Shown here: piece by piece, positions 8,501 through 18,444 of the stretch
How the letters are laid out: each line of letters opens with the position of its first letter
How positions within the stretch are numbered: the stretch's first letter is position 1
Notes under the pieces: model-generated
Told to the model about the DNA's origin: nothing
Seen by the model: the letters and a program-made list of their open reading frames with translations, nothing else
The model's database searches: none
Origin: Nitrincola alkalisediminis
GTDB lineage: Bacteria > Pseudomonadota > Gammaproteobacteria > Pseudomonadales > Balneatricaceae
Direction of reading: 5' to 3'
Assembly (NCBI RefSeq): GCF_009821115.1
Contig: NZ_VYTY01000015.1
Location: forward strand, 1 to 64,000
Length of the DNA stretch: 64,000 nt
Program-made: the position numbers and the translations under genes

Positions 8501-9322
8501 TTAATCCAGTTGATGGTCTTCAGCAAGTGCCTGACGGATTTCAGAGGCTAGCGCGTGAAAGGCATCGGTATCCCTCAAGGCAAGTGTTTTGTGTCGAGGT
8601 AGCGGGCTTTCTATGACCTTGACGATCCGCCCAGGTCTTGGCGACATAACCACAATATGCGTTGACAGTAAAACGGCTTCCGGAATGGAGTGGGTGACAA
8701 AAACCAGTGTTTTCCCAGTGGCCTCCCAGATTTTTAGCAACTCGATGTTTAAATGATCACGTGTGATTTCATCCAATGCCCCAAAAGGTTCATCCATTAA
8801 TAGCAGCTCAGGTTCAAGGCAAAGTGCTCTTGCAATCGATGCACGTTGTTGCATCCCTCCCGACAGTTGCCAAGGAAACTTATTATGAAAGTCTTGCAGG
8901 CCGACCATCTGTAAGTACTTATCAATTTGTGCGTGTTGATGTGTTTTAGACTGCGCTGAAATTTCCATGGGTAGGGCACAATTGCTGCGGATGGTGCGCC
9001 AAGGAAACAATGCCGGGGCTTGAAAAACATAGCCATACATACGATTAAGGCGGGCATCATTTGGTGAAGTTCCCCCGACTTTTATTTCACCACTGGTTGC
9101 CTGTTCTAAATCGGCAATCACGCGCAGTAAGGTCGTTTTCCCACAACCGGACGGGCCAATAAACGAGACGAAGTCACCCTTGTGTATCGTGAGATTGATC
9201 TCAGACAGGGCATGGACGGGCGCATCATTTGCCTCGAAAATCAGTGAAAGGTTGTTAACCTCCACCATAGATCGACCTGAGGTCGTCGGTCGATTCATAA
9301 CATCTGGGTGCAATGCATTCAT
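8501..9322 (-). CDS. ABC importer ATP-binding protein (SsuB/TauB-like)
   Basis: About 273 residues. Walker A is GPSGCGKTTLLR, the signature is LSGGMQQRASIARAL, Walker B is LLLMDEPFGALDE, and the switch His is in VTHSIPEAV. The SGGMQQR signature and overall layout match the nitrate/sulfonate/taurine branch, consistent with an NMT1-type binding protein. An upstream TTG (9349) is in frame, but ATG 9322 has AGGAA at a proper distance. The gene follows dihydropyrimidinase and precedes both permeases, all on one strand. Confidence 0.9.
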   Translation of the reverse strand: MNALHPDVMNRPTTSGRSMVEVNNLSLIFEANDAPVHALSEINLTIHKGDFVSFIGPSGCGKTTLLRVIADLEQATSGEIKVGGTSPNDARLNRMYGYVFQAPALFPWRTIRSNCALPMEISAQSKTHQHAQIDKYLQMVGLQDFHNKFPWQLSGGMQQRASIARALCLEPELLLMDEPFGALDEITRDHLNIELLKIWEATGKTLVFVTHSIPEAVLLSTHIVVMSPRPGRIVKVIESPLPRHKTLALRDTDAFHALASEIRQALAEDHQLD

Positions 9323-9363
9323 GCTGAAATTTCCTAAACTCGTATCCAAAAAGCACGATTACC

Positions 9364-10827
<1,464 letters not shown>

Positions 10828-10890
10828 CTATGCTGTTCGAATACGTCTGTAGCATTGAGGTATGTGTTGGTATGACAAAAGCAATGCAAT

Positions 10891-10912
10891 TAACTGACCA
10901 AATGGACAGAAG
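10891..10912. promoter_or_regulatory. RutR-type operator, site 1 (upstream of hydA)
   Basis: The core TGACCA-AA-TGGACA matches the E. coli RutR consensus half-sites TGACCA/TGGTCA in 11 of 12 positions. It agrees with the perfect palindrome at 13339-13360 in 18 of 22 bases. It lies about 88 bp upstream of the dihydropyrimidinase start. Confidence 0.7.
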
Positions 10913-11130
10913 TTTGATGAATATTTTTTAACTAAATGTTTTTTAGATAGATTTTGAAGGGTGTGCCTAATTATTAAAATGACGATGTTGGATGAGCTGT
11001 CTGAAAAACCTGCACAAATATGGGGCTTTCCTCGATAAGTGCGAGCGAAAAAAGTACAGATATGCAGCGTGAAATTCTGTATCAAGCCGTATTTGTATTC
11101 AAAATCAATTGATTGCTATGGGTAGAATAG

Positions 11131-11152
11131 GTGTTGTCCAATTGGTCAGGAC
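11131..11152. promoter_or_regulatory. RutR-type operator, site 2 (upstream of the M20 amidohydrolase)
   Basis: TGTCCA-AT-TGGTCA is one mismatch from the TGACCA-N2-TGGTCA consensus. It matches the perfect site at 13339-13360 in about 15 of 22 bases. It lies 80 bp before the ATG of the divergently transcribed hydrolase gene. Confidence 0.65.
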
Positions 11153-11231
11153 TTTGCATGGTAAAAAGACACATTAAGGCAGTCGCCATATTTAGCGGCT
11201 ATTTCTCCAAGTCAATGCAATAGGTGAGACA

Positions 11232-12467
11232 ATGCAGGCGTATACAATTAACAAAGCGCGTTTATGGCAAAGCTTGATGGACATGGCCAAAATTGGTGCA
11301 ACGGACAAGGGGGGATGCTGTCGTTTAGCCTTGACGGATCTGGATAAGCAAGCACGTGATCTATACATTCAGTGGGCAAAAGAGGCAGGATGTGACATCA
11401 AAATAGACCAAGTGGGCAATATTCGGGCGACCCGCCCTGGGACCGATAGCACGTTGCCGCCTGTCGGTACCGGCAGTCACTTGGATACTCAACCCACGGG
11501 GGGCAAGTTTGATGGTGTCTTTGGTGTACTCGCAGGCTTGGAAGTGATTCGGAGTTTGAATGATCACCAAATCAAAACACGGCATCCTATTGAAATATCT
11601 GTTTGGACGAATGAAGAAGGGTCAAGATTTGCCCCTGCCATGATGGGGTCGGGTGTCGTGTCTGGACGCTTCACCCTAGAGGAAATTCTCAATAAAACGG
11701 ATGTAAACGGCGTTCGCCTTGGCGATGAACTGGAACGCATTGGCTATGCTGGCGCTGAGCCCGTCACTGGGCGAGCCTATAAAGCCTTTTTTGAGACTCA
11801 CATAGAGCAAGGCCCTTATTTAGAAGCCGAAGGAAAAATGATTGGTGTTGTTACAGGCGGACAGGGGCAGCGTTGGTACGATGTCGAATTAACCGGCCAA
11901 GAGTCCCATGCGGGAACAACGCCCATGCACTTACGAACAGATGCCTTAACCTGTGCCTCATCACTGATTCTAGCGGTGCAGTCTATCGCAACAGCCAACA
12001 AGCCGGGGTGTGGCACGGTCGGCTATATGCAGGTGTTACCCAACTCTCGGAATACAATTCCCGGCAAAATAACCATGAGCATTGATCTGCGCCACCCAGA
12101 GGATCGGGCGCTTACGGTAATGGATGAAGCATTGAAAGCCAAGATTGAAGCACTTGAAGCCGAAACAGGAGTCAAGATAGCCCTGACGCCCATCTGGTAC
12201 TACGCGCCAATTCCATTTGACCCTGACTGCATTGACGCCGTGCGCGAAGCAGCCAAAGCGCTAGACTATTCGCATATGGACATAATTGCTGGGGCTGGAC
12301 ACGATGCTTGTTACGTGTCTGACTTTGCACCCACCAGTATGGTCTTTACGCCCTGTTTAAATGGAATCAGCCACAATGAAATTGAATCAACAACCGCTGA
12401 GGAGTGTGAAGCGGGGTGCGCCGTATTGTTTAACGCCATGTTGACCCTGGCCCAAATAGAAGCATAA
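11232..12467 (+). CDS. hyuC: Zn-dependent N-carbamoyl-amino-acid/beta-ureidopropionase (M20 family)
   Basis: This 411-residue amidohydrolase of the M20/M40 family should remove the carbamoyl group from N-carbamoyl-beta-alanine, releasing beta-alanine, CO2 and ammonia, step three of the pathway. Metal-ligand motifs are TGSHLDTQPTGGKFDGVFG (about 80-98), TNEEGSRFAPAMMGSG (about 127-142) and FETHIEQGP. GAGHDACYVSDFAPTSMVF is the C-terminal catalytic-domain signature. AGGTGA before ATG gives a good ribosome binding site. Gene context favours beta-ureidopropionase over allantoate amidohydrolase or L-N-carbamoylase, which share the fold. Gene naming varies between organisms (hyuC, pydC, amaB). Confidence 0.88.
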   Translation: MQAYTINKARLWQSLMDMAKIGATDKGGCCRLALTDLDKQARDLYIQWAKEAGCDIKIDQVGNIRATRPGTDSTLPPVGTGSHLDTQPTGGKFDGVFGVLAGLEVIRSLNDHQIKTRHPIEISVWTNEEGSRFAPAMMGSGVVSGRFTLEEILNKTDVNGVRLGDELERIGYAGAEPVTGRAYKAFFETHIEQGPYLEAEGKMIGVVTGGQGQRWYDVELTGQESHAGTTPMHLRTDALTCASSLILAVQSIATANKPGCGTVGYMQVLPNSRNTIPGKITMSIDLRHPEDRALTVMDEALKAKIEALEAETGVKIALTPIWYYAPIPFDPDCIDAVREAAKALDYSHMDIIAGAGHDACYVSDFAPTSMVFTPCLNGISHNEIESTTAEECEAGCAVLFNAMLTLAQIEA

Positions 12468-12492
12468 CCCGCCTATATCGATCACCCCAGCG

Positions 12493-13155
12493 TCACACGG
12501 GATTGATGCCACAGCCTTTTAGCACCATCCGGACAAGGAAGTCCGCTCCATCATTAAAGTCTTGATCATCCAGCTCACTTTTACTGAGCAAAATGCAGCT
12601 TTGAACCTGAACATCGGCATAGGCTTGCGTGGATGACCACAGCATAAACATCAGATGTTCTGGGTGAACCGGATCCATCCATTTCTTTGCAATCCATTGT
12701 CGAAATACATCACAGGTTTTATCAAACTGCTCCTTTAAGTCAGTTTCTAATTGCTTGCGCAAAAAAGGCGCACCGTGCAACACCTCGGCGGCAAAGATTC
12801 TGGATGCATGCGGGTATTCTTTGGATTGACGAATTTTTTTAACGATATAATCTCGCAGCGCATCACGCGGGTGCTGCTCGGGTGTCATATCGTTCATGCT
12901 CAGCATCCAAATCTTTAGAATGTTGCTTAACACCCCCTGGTAAAGGGCTTCTTTGGTGTGAAAGTAATAGAGAATATTGGCTTTGGGCAAGCATGCTTCT
13001 TCAGCGATGGCCATAATCGTCGTGCCACTGTAGCCTCGTTCACTGAATAAACGCTCGGCGACGCGAAGAATGTGTTCGGAGTTGTCTTGTCGAACTTGAG
13101 CAAGACTGCGTCGATTGTGTTTGGATTTTGCGGTTGAGTCAGGGCGTTTACTCAC
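12493..13155 (-). CDS. rutR: TetR-family regulator, RutR-like
   Basis: 220 residues. The N-terminal HTH region reads LRVAERLFSERGYSGTTIMAIAEEACLPKANILYYFHTKEALYQGVL, the RutR-type TetR signature, and the chain length is close to E. coli RutR. RutR senses uracil/thymine and releases TGACCA-N2-TGGTCA operators. Three such sites occur in this locus, before hydA, before hyuC and before preT. GTG at 13155 is the start, with GGTGA upstream. It is convergent with hyuC and divergent from preT, so the 303-bp region shared with preT could also carry autoregulation. Confidence 0.85.
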   Translation of the reverse strand: MSKRPDSTAKSKHNRRSLAQVRQDNSEHILRVAERLFSERGYSGTTIMAIAEEACLPKANILYYFHTKEALYQGVLSNILKIWMLSMNDMTPEQHPRDALRDYIVKKIRQSKEYPHASRIFAAEVLHGAPFLRKQLETDLKEQFDKTCDVFRQWIAKKWMDPVHPEHLMFMLWSSTQAYADVQVQSCILLSKSELDDQDFNDGADFLVRMVLKGCGINPV

Positions 13156-13338
13156 AATAATTCACCGATAAAGTGCATGGTAATGGGTGGAGCGGTGTTC
13201 TATCTGCTTAAAAAGAGTGCAGAAAAAAAGCATGAGGGGCAAGTCATTCAGAACAAAAAATGCATAAAAAAATATCTTACATGAAATTTAAGATAATTTA
13301 CTCATTCATTTTCAAGTGCTTATATCTTCCTGCTCTAT

Positions 13339-13360
13339 CTTCTGACCAAATGGTCAGAAG
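13339..13360. promoter_or_regulatory. RutR-type operator, site 3 (perfect palindrome before preT)
   Basis: CTTCTGACCA (13339-13348) and TGGTCAGAAG (13351-13360) are exact inverted repeats of 10 bp around AA. The centre matches the RutR consensus TGACCA-N2-TGGTCA perfectly. The site touches the -35 box of the likely preT promoter, a position suited to repression. Confidence 0.85.
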
Positions 13361-13388
13361 TTGGCATAAGGTCTGCATCTCTTAAGAT
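13361..13388 (+). promoter_or_regulatory. Candidate preT promoter
   Basis: TTGGCA (13361-13366) as -35 and TAAGAT (13383-13388) as -10 are 16 bp apart, 71 bp before the preT start. The RutR-type palindrome ends at the base before the -35. This is a sequence match only, without transcription data. Confidence 0.5.
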
Positions 13389-13458
13389 ACAATGATCGTC
13401 AACCTACCTTAGGGTAGATATTGACGGAACAAAAAAACTGTCTTGGGAGCGCCTGTCA

Positions 13459-14811
13459 ATGAGCCTGCAACCCCCGTTAATTTCGATTTCCCCAACACGG
13501 GAACTCAACGAACTGTTTAGTGATATCCATCCCCCTTTAACGCCACGCCAAGCCGAGCTTGAAAGTGCACGTTGTCTATATTGCTATGATGCACCATGCG
13601 TCAAGGCATGCCCTAGCGAAATTGATATACCGAGTTTTATTAATGCCATCCACCATGACAATATCGAGGGTGCTGCACAGACGATTTACTCAAGCAACAT
13701 ACTCGGCGGTACCTGTGCTCGTGTGTGCCCGACAGAAATTTTATGTGAACAGTCCTGTGTTCGTAATAAAGAAGCCGAATGTGCACCGGTTTTGATTGGT
13801 TTGCTTCAACGCTATGCGACAGATCATGCCCAATTTGAAGGGCATCCGTTCTCGCGTGAACCTGACACAGGCAAGCGGATTGCCATCGTAGGGGCGGGCC
13901 CTGCAGGTTTGAGTTGTGCGCATCGCTTGTCGATGAAAGGGCATCAGGTTGAGATTTTTGAAGCGCATGAGAAGGCCGGCGGGCTAAATGAGTATGGCAT
14001 AGCACGCTACAAAATGACCCATGATTTTGCCGCCAAAGAGGTGGATTTTATTCTGGGTTTGGGCGGTATTACCCTGCATACAGGAACAGCCTTAGGTCGC
14101 GATGTGAGTCTGGTTGATTTGCAGGCTGAGTTTGATGCCGTCTTTTTAGCCATAGGTTTACAAGGGACGCGTCACCTGATGCTCGACAATGAAGACTTAG
14201 ACTCAGTGCAAAATGCCGTGGACTATATTCGTGAACTGCGACAGGCCTCAGATCTGTGTGAACTGGATGTGCCGAAGCGTGCTGTGGTCATCGGAGCTGG
14301 CAACACCGCCATCGATATTGCTTGCCAATTAAAACGCTTAGGCAGTGAAGACGTCACATTGGTGTATCGACGAGGTGCTGAAAGCATGAGTGCGACGGGA
14401 CATGAACAAGCGATTGCAAAAGCGCACGAAGTTCAAATCAAAACCTGGAGCAAACCCGAACGCTTATTAGTGGATGAAGCGGGCATGTTGATGGGAATGG
14501 AGTTTCGCTCTACGACACTGGATCAAGGAGAGTTGATCGATCTCGATACAACCTACTCAATACACTGCGATGCTGTGTTTAAAGCTGTGGGTCAAACACT
14601 GGTCCTGCCTGAAAATGAGACAGACCTATTAAGCCAGGTTAAATCAGGAAAGCTGGTCGTTAATTCTGAGTTCCAAACGGCAATACCCAAGGTCTATGCT
14701 GGTGGAGACTGTACGGCGATTGGGCAAGATTTAACCGTCGAGGCTGTGCAGCAAGGTAAACGTGCAGCTGAAGCCATCCATTCATCCCTCATATTAGCAG
14801 ACAAGGCTTAA
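13459..14811 (+). CDS. preT: NAD-dependent dihydropyrimidine dehydrogenase subunit PreT
   Basis: This 450-residue flavoprotein is the electron-input subunit of bacterial dihydropyrimidine dehydrogenase (step one, uracil or thymine to the dihydro form). The N-terminal Cys-rich Fe-S region includes ARCLYCYDAPCVKACPSEIDIPSF and GGTCARVCPTEILCEQSC. Next come an FAD Rossmann motif, IVGAGPAGLSCAHRL (about 143-157), and a second dinucleotide site, VIGAGNTAIDIACQL (about 276-290), for NAD. The architecture matches GltB-small-subunit-like PreT. GGGAG precedes the ATG. It is followed 17 nt later by preA. Confidence 0.95.
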   Translation: MSLQPPLISISPTRELNELFSDIHPPLTPRQAELESARCLYCYDAPCVKACPSEIDIPSFINAIHHDNIEGAAQTIYSSNILGGTCARVCPTEILCEQSCVRNKEAECAPVLIGLLQRYATDHAQFEGHPFSREPDTGKRIAIVGAGPAGLSCAHRLSMKGHQVEIFEAHEKAGGLNEYGIARYKMTHDFAAKEVDFILGLGGITLHTGTALGRDVSLVDLQAEFDAVFLAIGLQGTRHLMLDNEDLDSVQNAVDYIRELRQASDLCELDVPKRAVVIGAGNTAIDIACQLKRLGSEDVTLVYRRGAESMSATGHEQAIAKAHEVQIKTWSKPERLLVDEAGMLMGMEFRSTTLDQGELIDLDTTYSIHCDAVFKAVGQTLVLPENETDLLSQVKSGKLVVNSEFQTAIPKVYAGGDCTAIGQDLTVEAVQQGKRAAEAIHSSLILADKA

Positions 14812-14828
14812 GCCGCAGGAGACGTACC

Positions 14829-16106
14829 ATGGCGAATTTAAAAACGACATTTGCGGGTATTCAAGCCCCCAATCCTTTTTGGCTAGCCTCTGCGCCGCCA
14901 ACCGACAAAGCCTATAACGTTGAGCGAGCTTATGAAGCTGGATGGGGAGGGGTGGTTTGGAAGACACTTGGTGAAGATCCTGCCGCGGTGAATGTGTCAT
15001 CGCGTTACTCTGCGACCTACGACGCGAAGGGACAGGTGGTCGGCTTTAACAATATTGAGTTGATTACCGATCGCTCACTTGAAATCAATCTAAGAGAAAT
15101 TGAAGCCGTTAAAAAACACTGGCCCGAACAGGCACTGGTTGTCTCTTTGATGGTGCCCTGTGTCGAGGACTCTTGGAAGCGAATTGTTAAGCTGGTCGAA
15201 GAAACCGGAGCGGATGGGTTGGAGCTAAACTTTGGCTGCCCACACGGTATGCCAGAGCGCGGTATGGGTGCTGCGGTAGGGCAGGTACCTGACATTGTTG
15301 AACAGGTAACGCGTTGGTGCAAGCTTCACAGTCGCTTGCCTGTGATTGTAAAACTTACCCCCAATATTACCGATATTCGCTTTTCAGCACGGGCGGCCAA
15401 AGCAGGTGGGGCCGATGCCGTGTCTCTGATCAATACGATTAACTCGATTACGGGTATCGATCTGGATCAGATGGTAGCAAGGCCAATTGTCGATGGTAAA
15501 AGTACCCATGGTGGGTATTGTGGACCCGCTGTTAAGCCCATTGCTTTGAATATGGTGTCTGAAATTGCGCGTGACCCTGCAACCTTTGGGCTGCCCATCT
15601 CCGGCATAGGGGGGATCAGTAATTGGCGGGACGCTGCCGAGTTTATTGCATTAGGGGCAGGTTCAGTGCAGGTGTGCACCGCTGCGATGATTCATGGATT
15701 TCGAATTGTCACCGAAATGAAAGACGGTTTGAGCCGGTGGATGGACTCGAAAGGGTATGAAAAACTGGAGGACTTTAGAGGTCTGGCTGTGGCCAATACA
15801 ACCGACTGGAAATACCTCAATATGAATTATAAGGTGGTGGCGAACATCAATGATGACAGCTGTATTGGCTGTGGCCGCTGTTACATTAGTTGTGAAGATA
15901 CCTCTCACCAAGCCATTGCCAAATTGCCACAGCCAGATGGAAGCAACCGTTACCAAGTGATTGAAGACGAGTGTGTTGGTTGTAATTTATGCGAGATTAC
16001 CTGCCCAGTGTCGGCGTGCATTACAATGGAGCAACGTGAAGCAGACAAACCTTACTTGAGCTGGATTCACGATGAACGTAACCCTCATCGTGAGGTTGGG
16101 CATTAG
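14829..16106 (+). CDS. preA: Dihydropyrimidine dehydrogenase subunit PreA
   Basis: This 425-residue protein is the catalytic FMN subunit that reduces uracil/thymine with electrons from PreT. The dihydroorotate-dehydrogenase-like barrel starts with LKTTFAGIQAPNPFWLASAPPTD. FGCPHGMPERGMGAAVGQ carries the pyrimidine-binding loop and active-site Cys, and GIGGISNWRDAAEFIALGAG the FMN phosphate site. The C-terminus holds two 4Fe-4S motifs, CIGCGRCYISC (about 345-355) and CVGCNLCEITCP (about 382-393). CAGGAGACG is the ribosome binding site. preT and preA form one operon under the site-3 operator. Confidence 0.95.
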   Translation: MANLKTTFAGIQAPNPFWLASAPPTDKAYNVERAYEAGWGGVVWKTLGEDPAAVNVSSRYSATYDAKGQVVGFNNIELITDRSLEINLREIEAVKKHWPEQALVVSLMVPCVEDSWKRIVKLVEETGADGLELNFGCPHGMPERGMGAAVGQVPDIVEQVTRWCKLHSRLPVIVKLTPNITDIRFSARAAKAGGADAVSLINTINSITGIDLDQMVARPIVDGKSTHGGYCGPAVKPIALNMVSEIARDPATFGLPISGIGGISNWRDAAEFIALGAGSVQVCTAAMIHGFRIVTEMKDGLSRWMDSKGYEKLEDFRGLAVANTTDWKYLNMNYKVVANINDDSCIGCGRCYISCEDTSHQAIAKLPQPDGSNRYQVIEDECVGCNLCEITCPVSACITMEQREADKPYLSWIHDERNPHREVGH

Positions 16107-16200
16107 GCGCTGACGGTTTTCCGCCTTAACGAAGGTTTACGCAGGTGTCAGCAAACTGAAGTTGAGGTATTGCCCCCCAGCTTGTTTCGTGATCAAAGTC

Positions 16201-16233
16201 GACGATAGCACCTCAAATCGAGGTGCTATCGTC
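16201..16233. terminator. Strong hairpin between convergent preA and the RIO kinase gene
   Basis: GACGATAGCACCTC (16201-16214) and GAGGTGCTATCGTC (16220-16233) form a 14-bp perfect stem with a 5-nt loop. Neither side has a long T tract, though TTT occurs nearby on both. The position between two 3' ends suggests a shared bidirectional terminator. Confidence 0.75.
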
Positions 16234-16263
16234 ACCTTTAGGGCAGTATGGAAGCTGTTGGTG

Positions 16264-17118
16264 CTAGTCTTCGTTGGCCGCTCGTAAGCGTTCCAAACGT
16301 TCCTGCTCTTCGGTCGTGGCGGCCTCGATGACACTCATTAATTCATCAACATCCGCCAGATCCTCACGCTCAGCAAATTGACCGGTCAGTTGGGATTCAG
16401 GCGTTAATTTTCCGGATTCGTATAAGTCCCACATCTCTTTAGCGTACTGCGTGGTTAGCAGTTCTGGCGCAAATTGACCAAAATATGCCCGCATATTGTT
16501 GACGTCACGTGCCAACATACGCTCGGCATTATTGTTTCCAGCAGCGTTCACAGCTTGGGGAAGATCAATGATGACGGGGCCTTCTTCATTTAATAGCACA
16601 TTAAACTCAGACAAATCGCCGTGCACGAGACCTGCACAAAGCATCCGTACAATTTCTTTAATAATCTGTTCATGCCAGCGCAGTGCATCTTCTCGACTGA
16701 GGGTGACGTCATCAAGCCTTGGCGCAACATAGCCCTCTGCATCGGTAATCAGCTCCATTAGCAGCACGCCGTCAATAAAACCATAGGGTTTAGGAACGCG
16801 AACCCCTGCTGCAGCCAATTGGTAAAGGGCATCCACCTCGGCATTCAGCCATGCGTTTTCTTGCTCTTTTTGACCGTATTGTGTTTTTTTAGACATCGCA
16901 CGTGCACGGCGGGTGTTGCGCACTTTACGGCCTTCTTGGTATTCAACGGCTTGTTTAAAGCTACGCTGCTTCGCTTCCTTAAACACTTTTGCGCACTGCA
17001 CGTGATCGTTTGCGCGGACCACAAACACTTGCGCTTCTTTACCACTCATTAACTGACTGATGACTTCATCAATCATTCCATCTTCTACCAGAGGTTGTAA
17101 TCGTTTTGGGACTTTCAT
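16264..17118 (-). CDS. RIO-family serine kinase
   Basis: About 284 residues, an atypical protein kinase of the RIO1-like group found in gammaproteobacteria such as Pseudomonas. LMSGKEAQVFVVRA is the nucleotide-binding loop, and the Lys in HVQCAKVFKEA is the candidate ATP-binding Lys. HGDLSEFNVLL is the catalytic loop (Asp, Asn) and VIIDLPQAV the metal-binding D-x-P variant. The C-terminus is charged (EEQERLERLRAANED). ATG 17118 is preferred over the preceding TTG. The cellular substrate is unknown. Confidence 0.9.
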   Translation of the reverse strand: MKVPKRLQPLVEDGMIDEVISQLMSGKEAQVFVVRANDHVQCAKVFKEAKQRSFKQAVEYQEGRKVRNTRRARAMSKKTQYGQKEQENAWLNAEVDALYQLAAAGVRVPKPYGFIDGVLLMELITDAEGYVAPRLDDVTLSREDALRWHEQIIKEIVRMLCAGLVHGDLSEFNVLLNEEGPVIIDLPQAVNAAGNNNAERMLARDVNNMRAYFGQFAPELLTTQYAKEMWDLYESGKLTPESQLTGQFAEREDLADVDELMSVIEAATTEEQERLERLRAANED

Positions 17119-17219
17119 CAATAAAATTCCGATAAAGCAGCCGAATCAAAAGCGTTGAGCGTCGGTGATTGAACACACCCAGCTTAACGCTTATCCGAGT
17201 TTAGTCGATTCATCCAAAT

Positions 17220-18257
17220 TTATGGACATGGGTTGGGTTGTTGCAGATGAATCGCTTCAATGTCCCCAAGCACCTCTGTCGACAATACAATATCAGCCGA
17301 CTCAATATTTGACTTCAATTGCTCAAGCGTAGTGGCACCAATAATATTGGCTGTCACAAAGGGGCGATCATTTACAAATGCCAATGCCATTTGCGCAGGG
17401 TCTAGGCCATGGCGTTTTGCGATTGCAACATAGGCACGTGTTGTACTTTCAGCGCGCTCAGATGTGTAACGCTTAAAGCGCTCATAAAGGGTTAAGCGTC
17501 CCTTGGCAGGGCGTTGGCCATCGAGATACTTACCACTCAGCACACCAAAGGCTAAGGGTGAGTAGGCAAGAAGGCCTAGGTTTTCACGTATTGACATCTC
17601 GGCCAGCCCCACCTCAAACGAACGATTAAGCAGGTTGTAGGGGTTTTGAATGGACTGAATTCGCGTCAATTCCAGCTGATCACTCAGGCGAAGATACTCA
17701 TGCATTCCCCATGGGGATTCATTGGAAATACCGATATGACGAACTTTGCCACTTTTGACGAGCTCATTGCAGGCGCTAAGCGTCTCTTCAATCGAAATCG
17801 CATCGGGTGATTCTTGATGTTGATAGCCAAGTTGACCGAAAAAGTTGGTGTGGCGTTCCGGCCAGTGCAGTTGATAAAGATCGATATAGTCGGTTTGTAA
17901 GCGCTGAAGGTTGTCATCCACCGCCGACAAAATATGCTCTCGCGACAATCTAGGCCCGTTGCGCAGATAGTGAAAGGATTCGCCAGGGCCTGTGACTTTA
18001 GTGGCTAAGACAATTTTATCTCGAAGGCCGCGTTTTTTTAACCAAGTGCCTAGAAACCTTTCGGTCTGGCCTTGTGTCTCAGGTCTTGGGGGAACGGGGT
18101 ACATTTCAGCAGCGTCAACAAGATTAATGCCCAGGTCCCAAGCCATGTCCAATTGCTCGTGAGCCTCTGACTCAGTATTTTGCTCACCCCATGTCATGGT
18201 GCCCAATGCAATTTTTGAAACGCGGAGATCAGTTTTGCCTAATTGTCTATATTCCAT
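17220..18257 (-). CDS. tas: NADP(H)-dependent aldo/keto reductase, Tas-like
   Basis: 345 residues, full length for Tas/YajO-like aldo/keto reductases. The N-terminus is MEYRQLGKTDLRVSKIALGTMTWGEQN. The catalytic tetrad is recognisable: Asp and Tyr in NLVDAAEMYPVPP, Lys in LATKVTG, and His in YQLHWPER. The Tas-type PETQGQTERFLGTWL segment follows the Tyr. GAGGG precedes the ATG. No operon partner is apparent. The physiological substrate is not known. Confidence 0.92.
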   Translation of the reverse strand: MEYRQLGKTDLRVSKIALGTMTWGEQNTESEAHEQLDMAWDLGINLVDAAEMYPVPPRPETQGQTERFLGTWLKKRGLRDKIVLATKVTGPGESFHYLRNGPRLSREHILSAVDDNLQRLQTDYIDLYQLHWPERHTNFFGQLGYQHQESPDAISIEETLSACNELVKSGKVRHIGISNESPWGMHEYLRLSDQLELTRIQSIQNPYNLLNRSFEVGLAEMSIRENLGLLAYSPLAFGVLSGKYLDGQRPAKGRLTLYERFKRYTSERAESTTRAYVAIAKRHGLDPAQMALAFVNDRPFVTANIIGATTLEQLKSNIESADIVLSTEVLGDIEAIHLQQPNPCP

Positions 18258-18444
18258 ACGGCCCTCGGTAGCGGTTTCCCTAGACGAATATCAATGATTG
18301 GCTTGAAAGGTTTGCTTGCTGACCTGTCAACTCATCATAAGCCTGAGTAGAATACCATATCTTGTTCAATCAATAACGAACGAGCCTGAGTCTAACAGAC
18401 AAAAACAGTTGGTTAAAATGCCCCTAGAAGGTTTAAAGACAAAA

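Larger units (their letters stand above)
13156..13458. other. Divergent regulatory region between rutR-like gene and preT
   Basis: 303 bp without a gene. Its main content is the perfect RutR-type palindrome at 13339-13360 and, abutting it, a candidate preT promoter. The half nearest the regulator gene is A-rich and shows nothing else I can name. Confidence 0.75.

Noticed and set aside
18316-18444. Longer MscK start
   Set aside because: It would bury the clear signal peptide in the interior. No ribosome binding site supports the upstream start.
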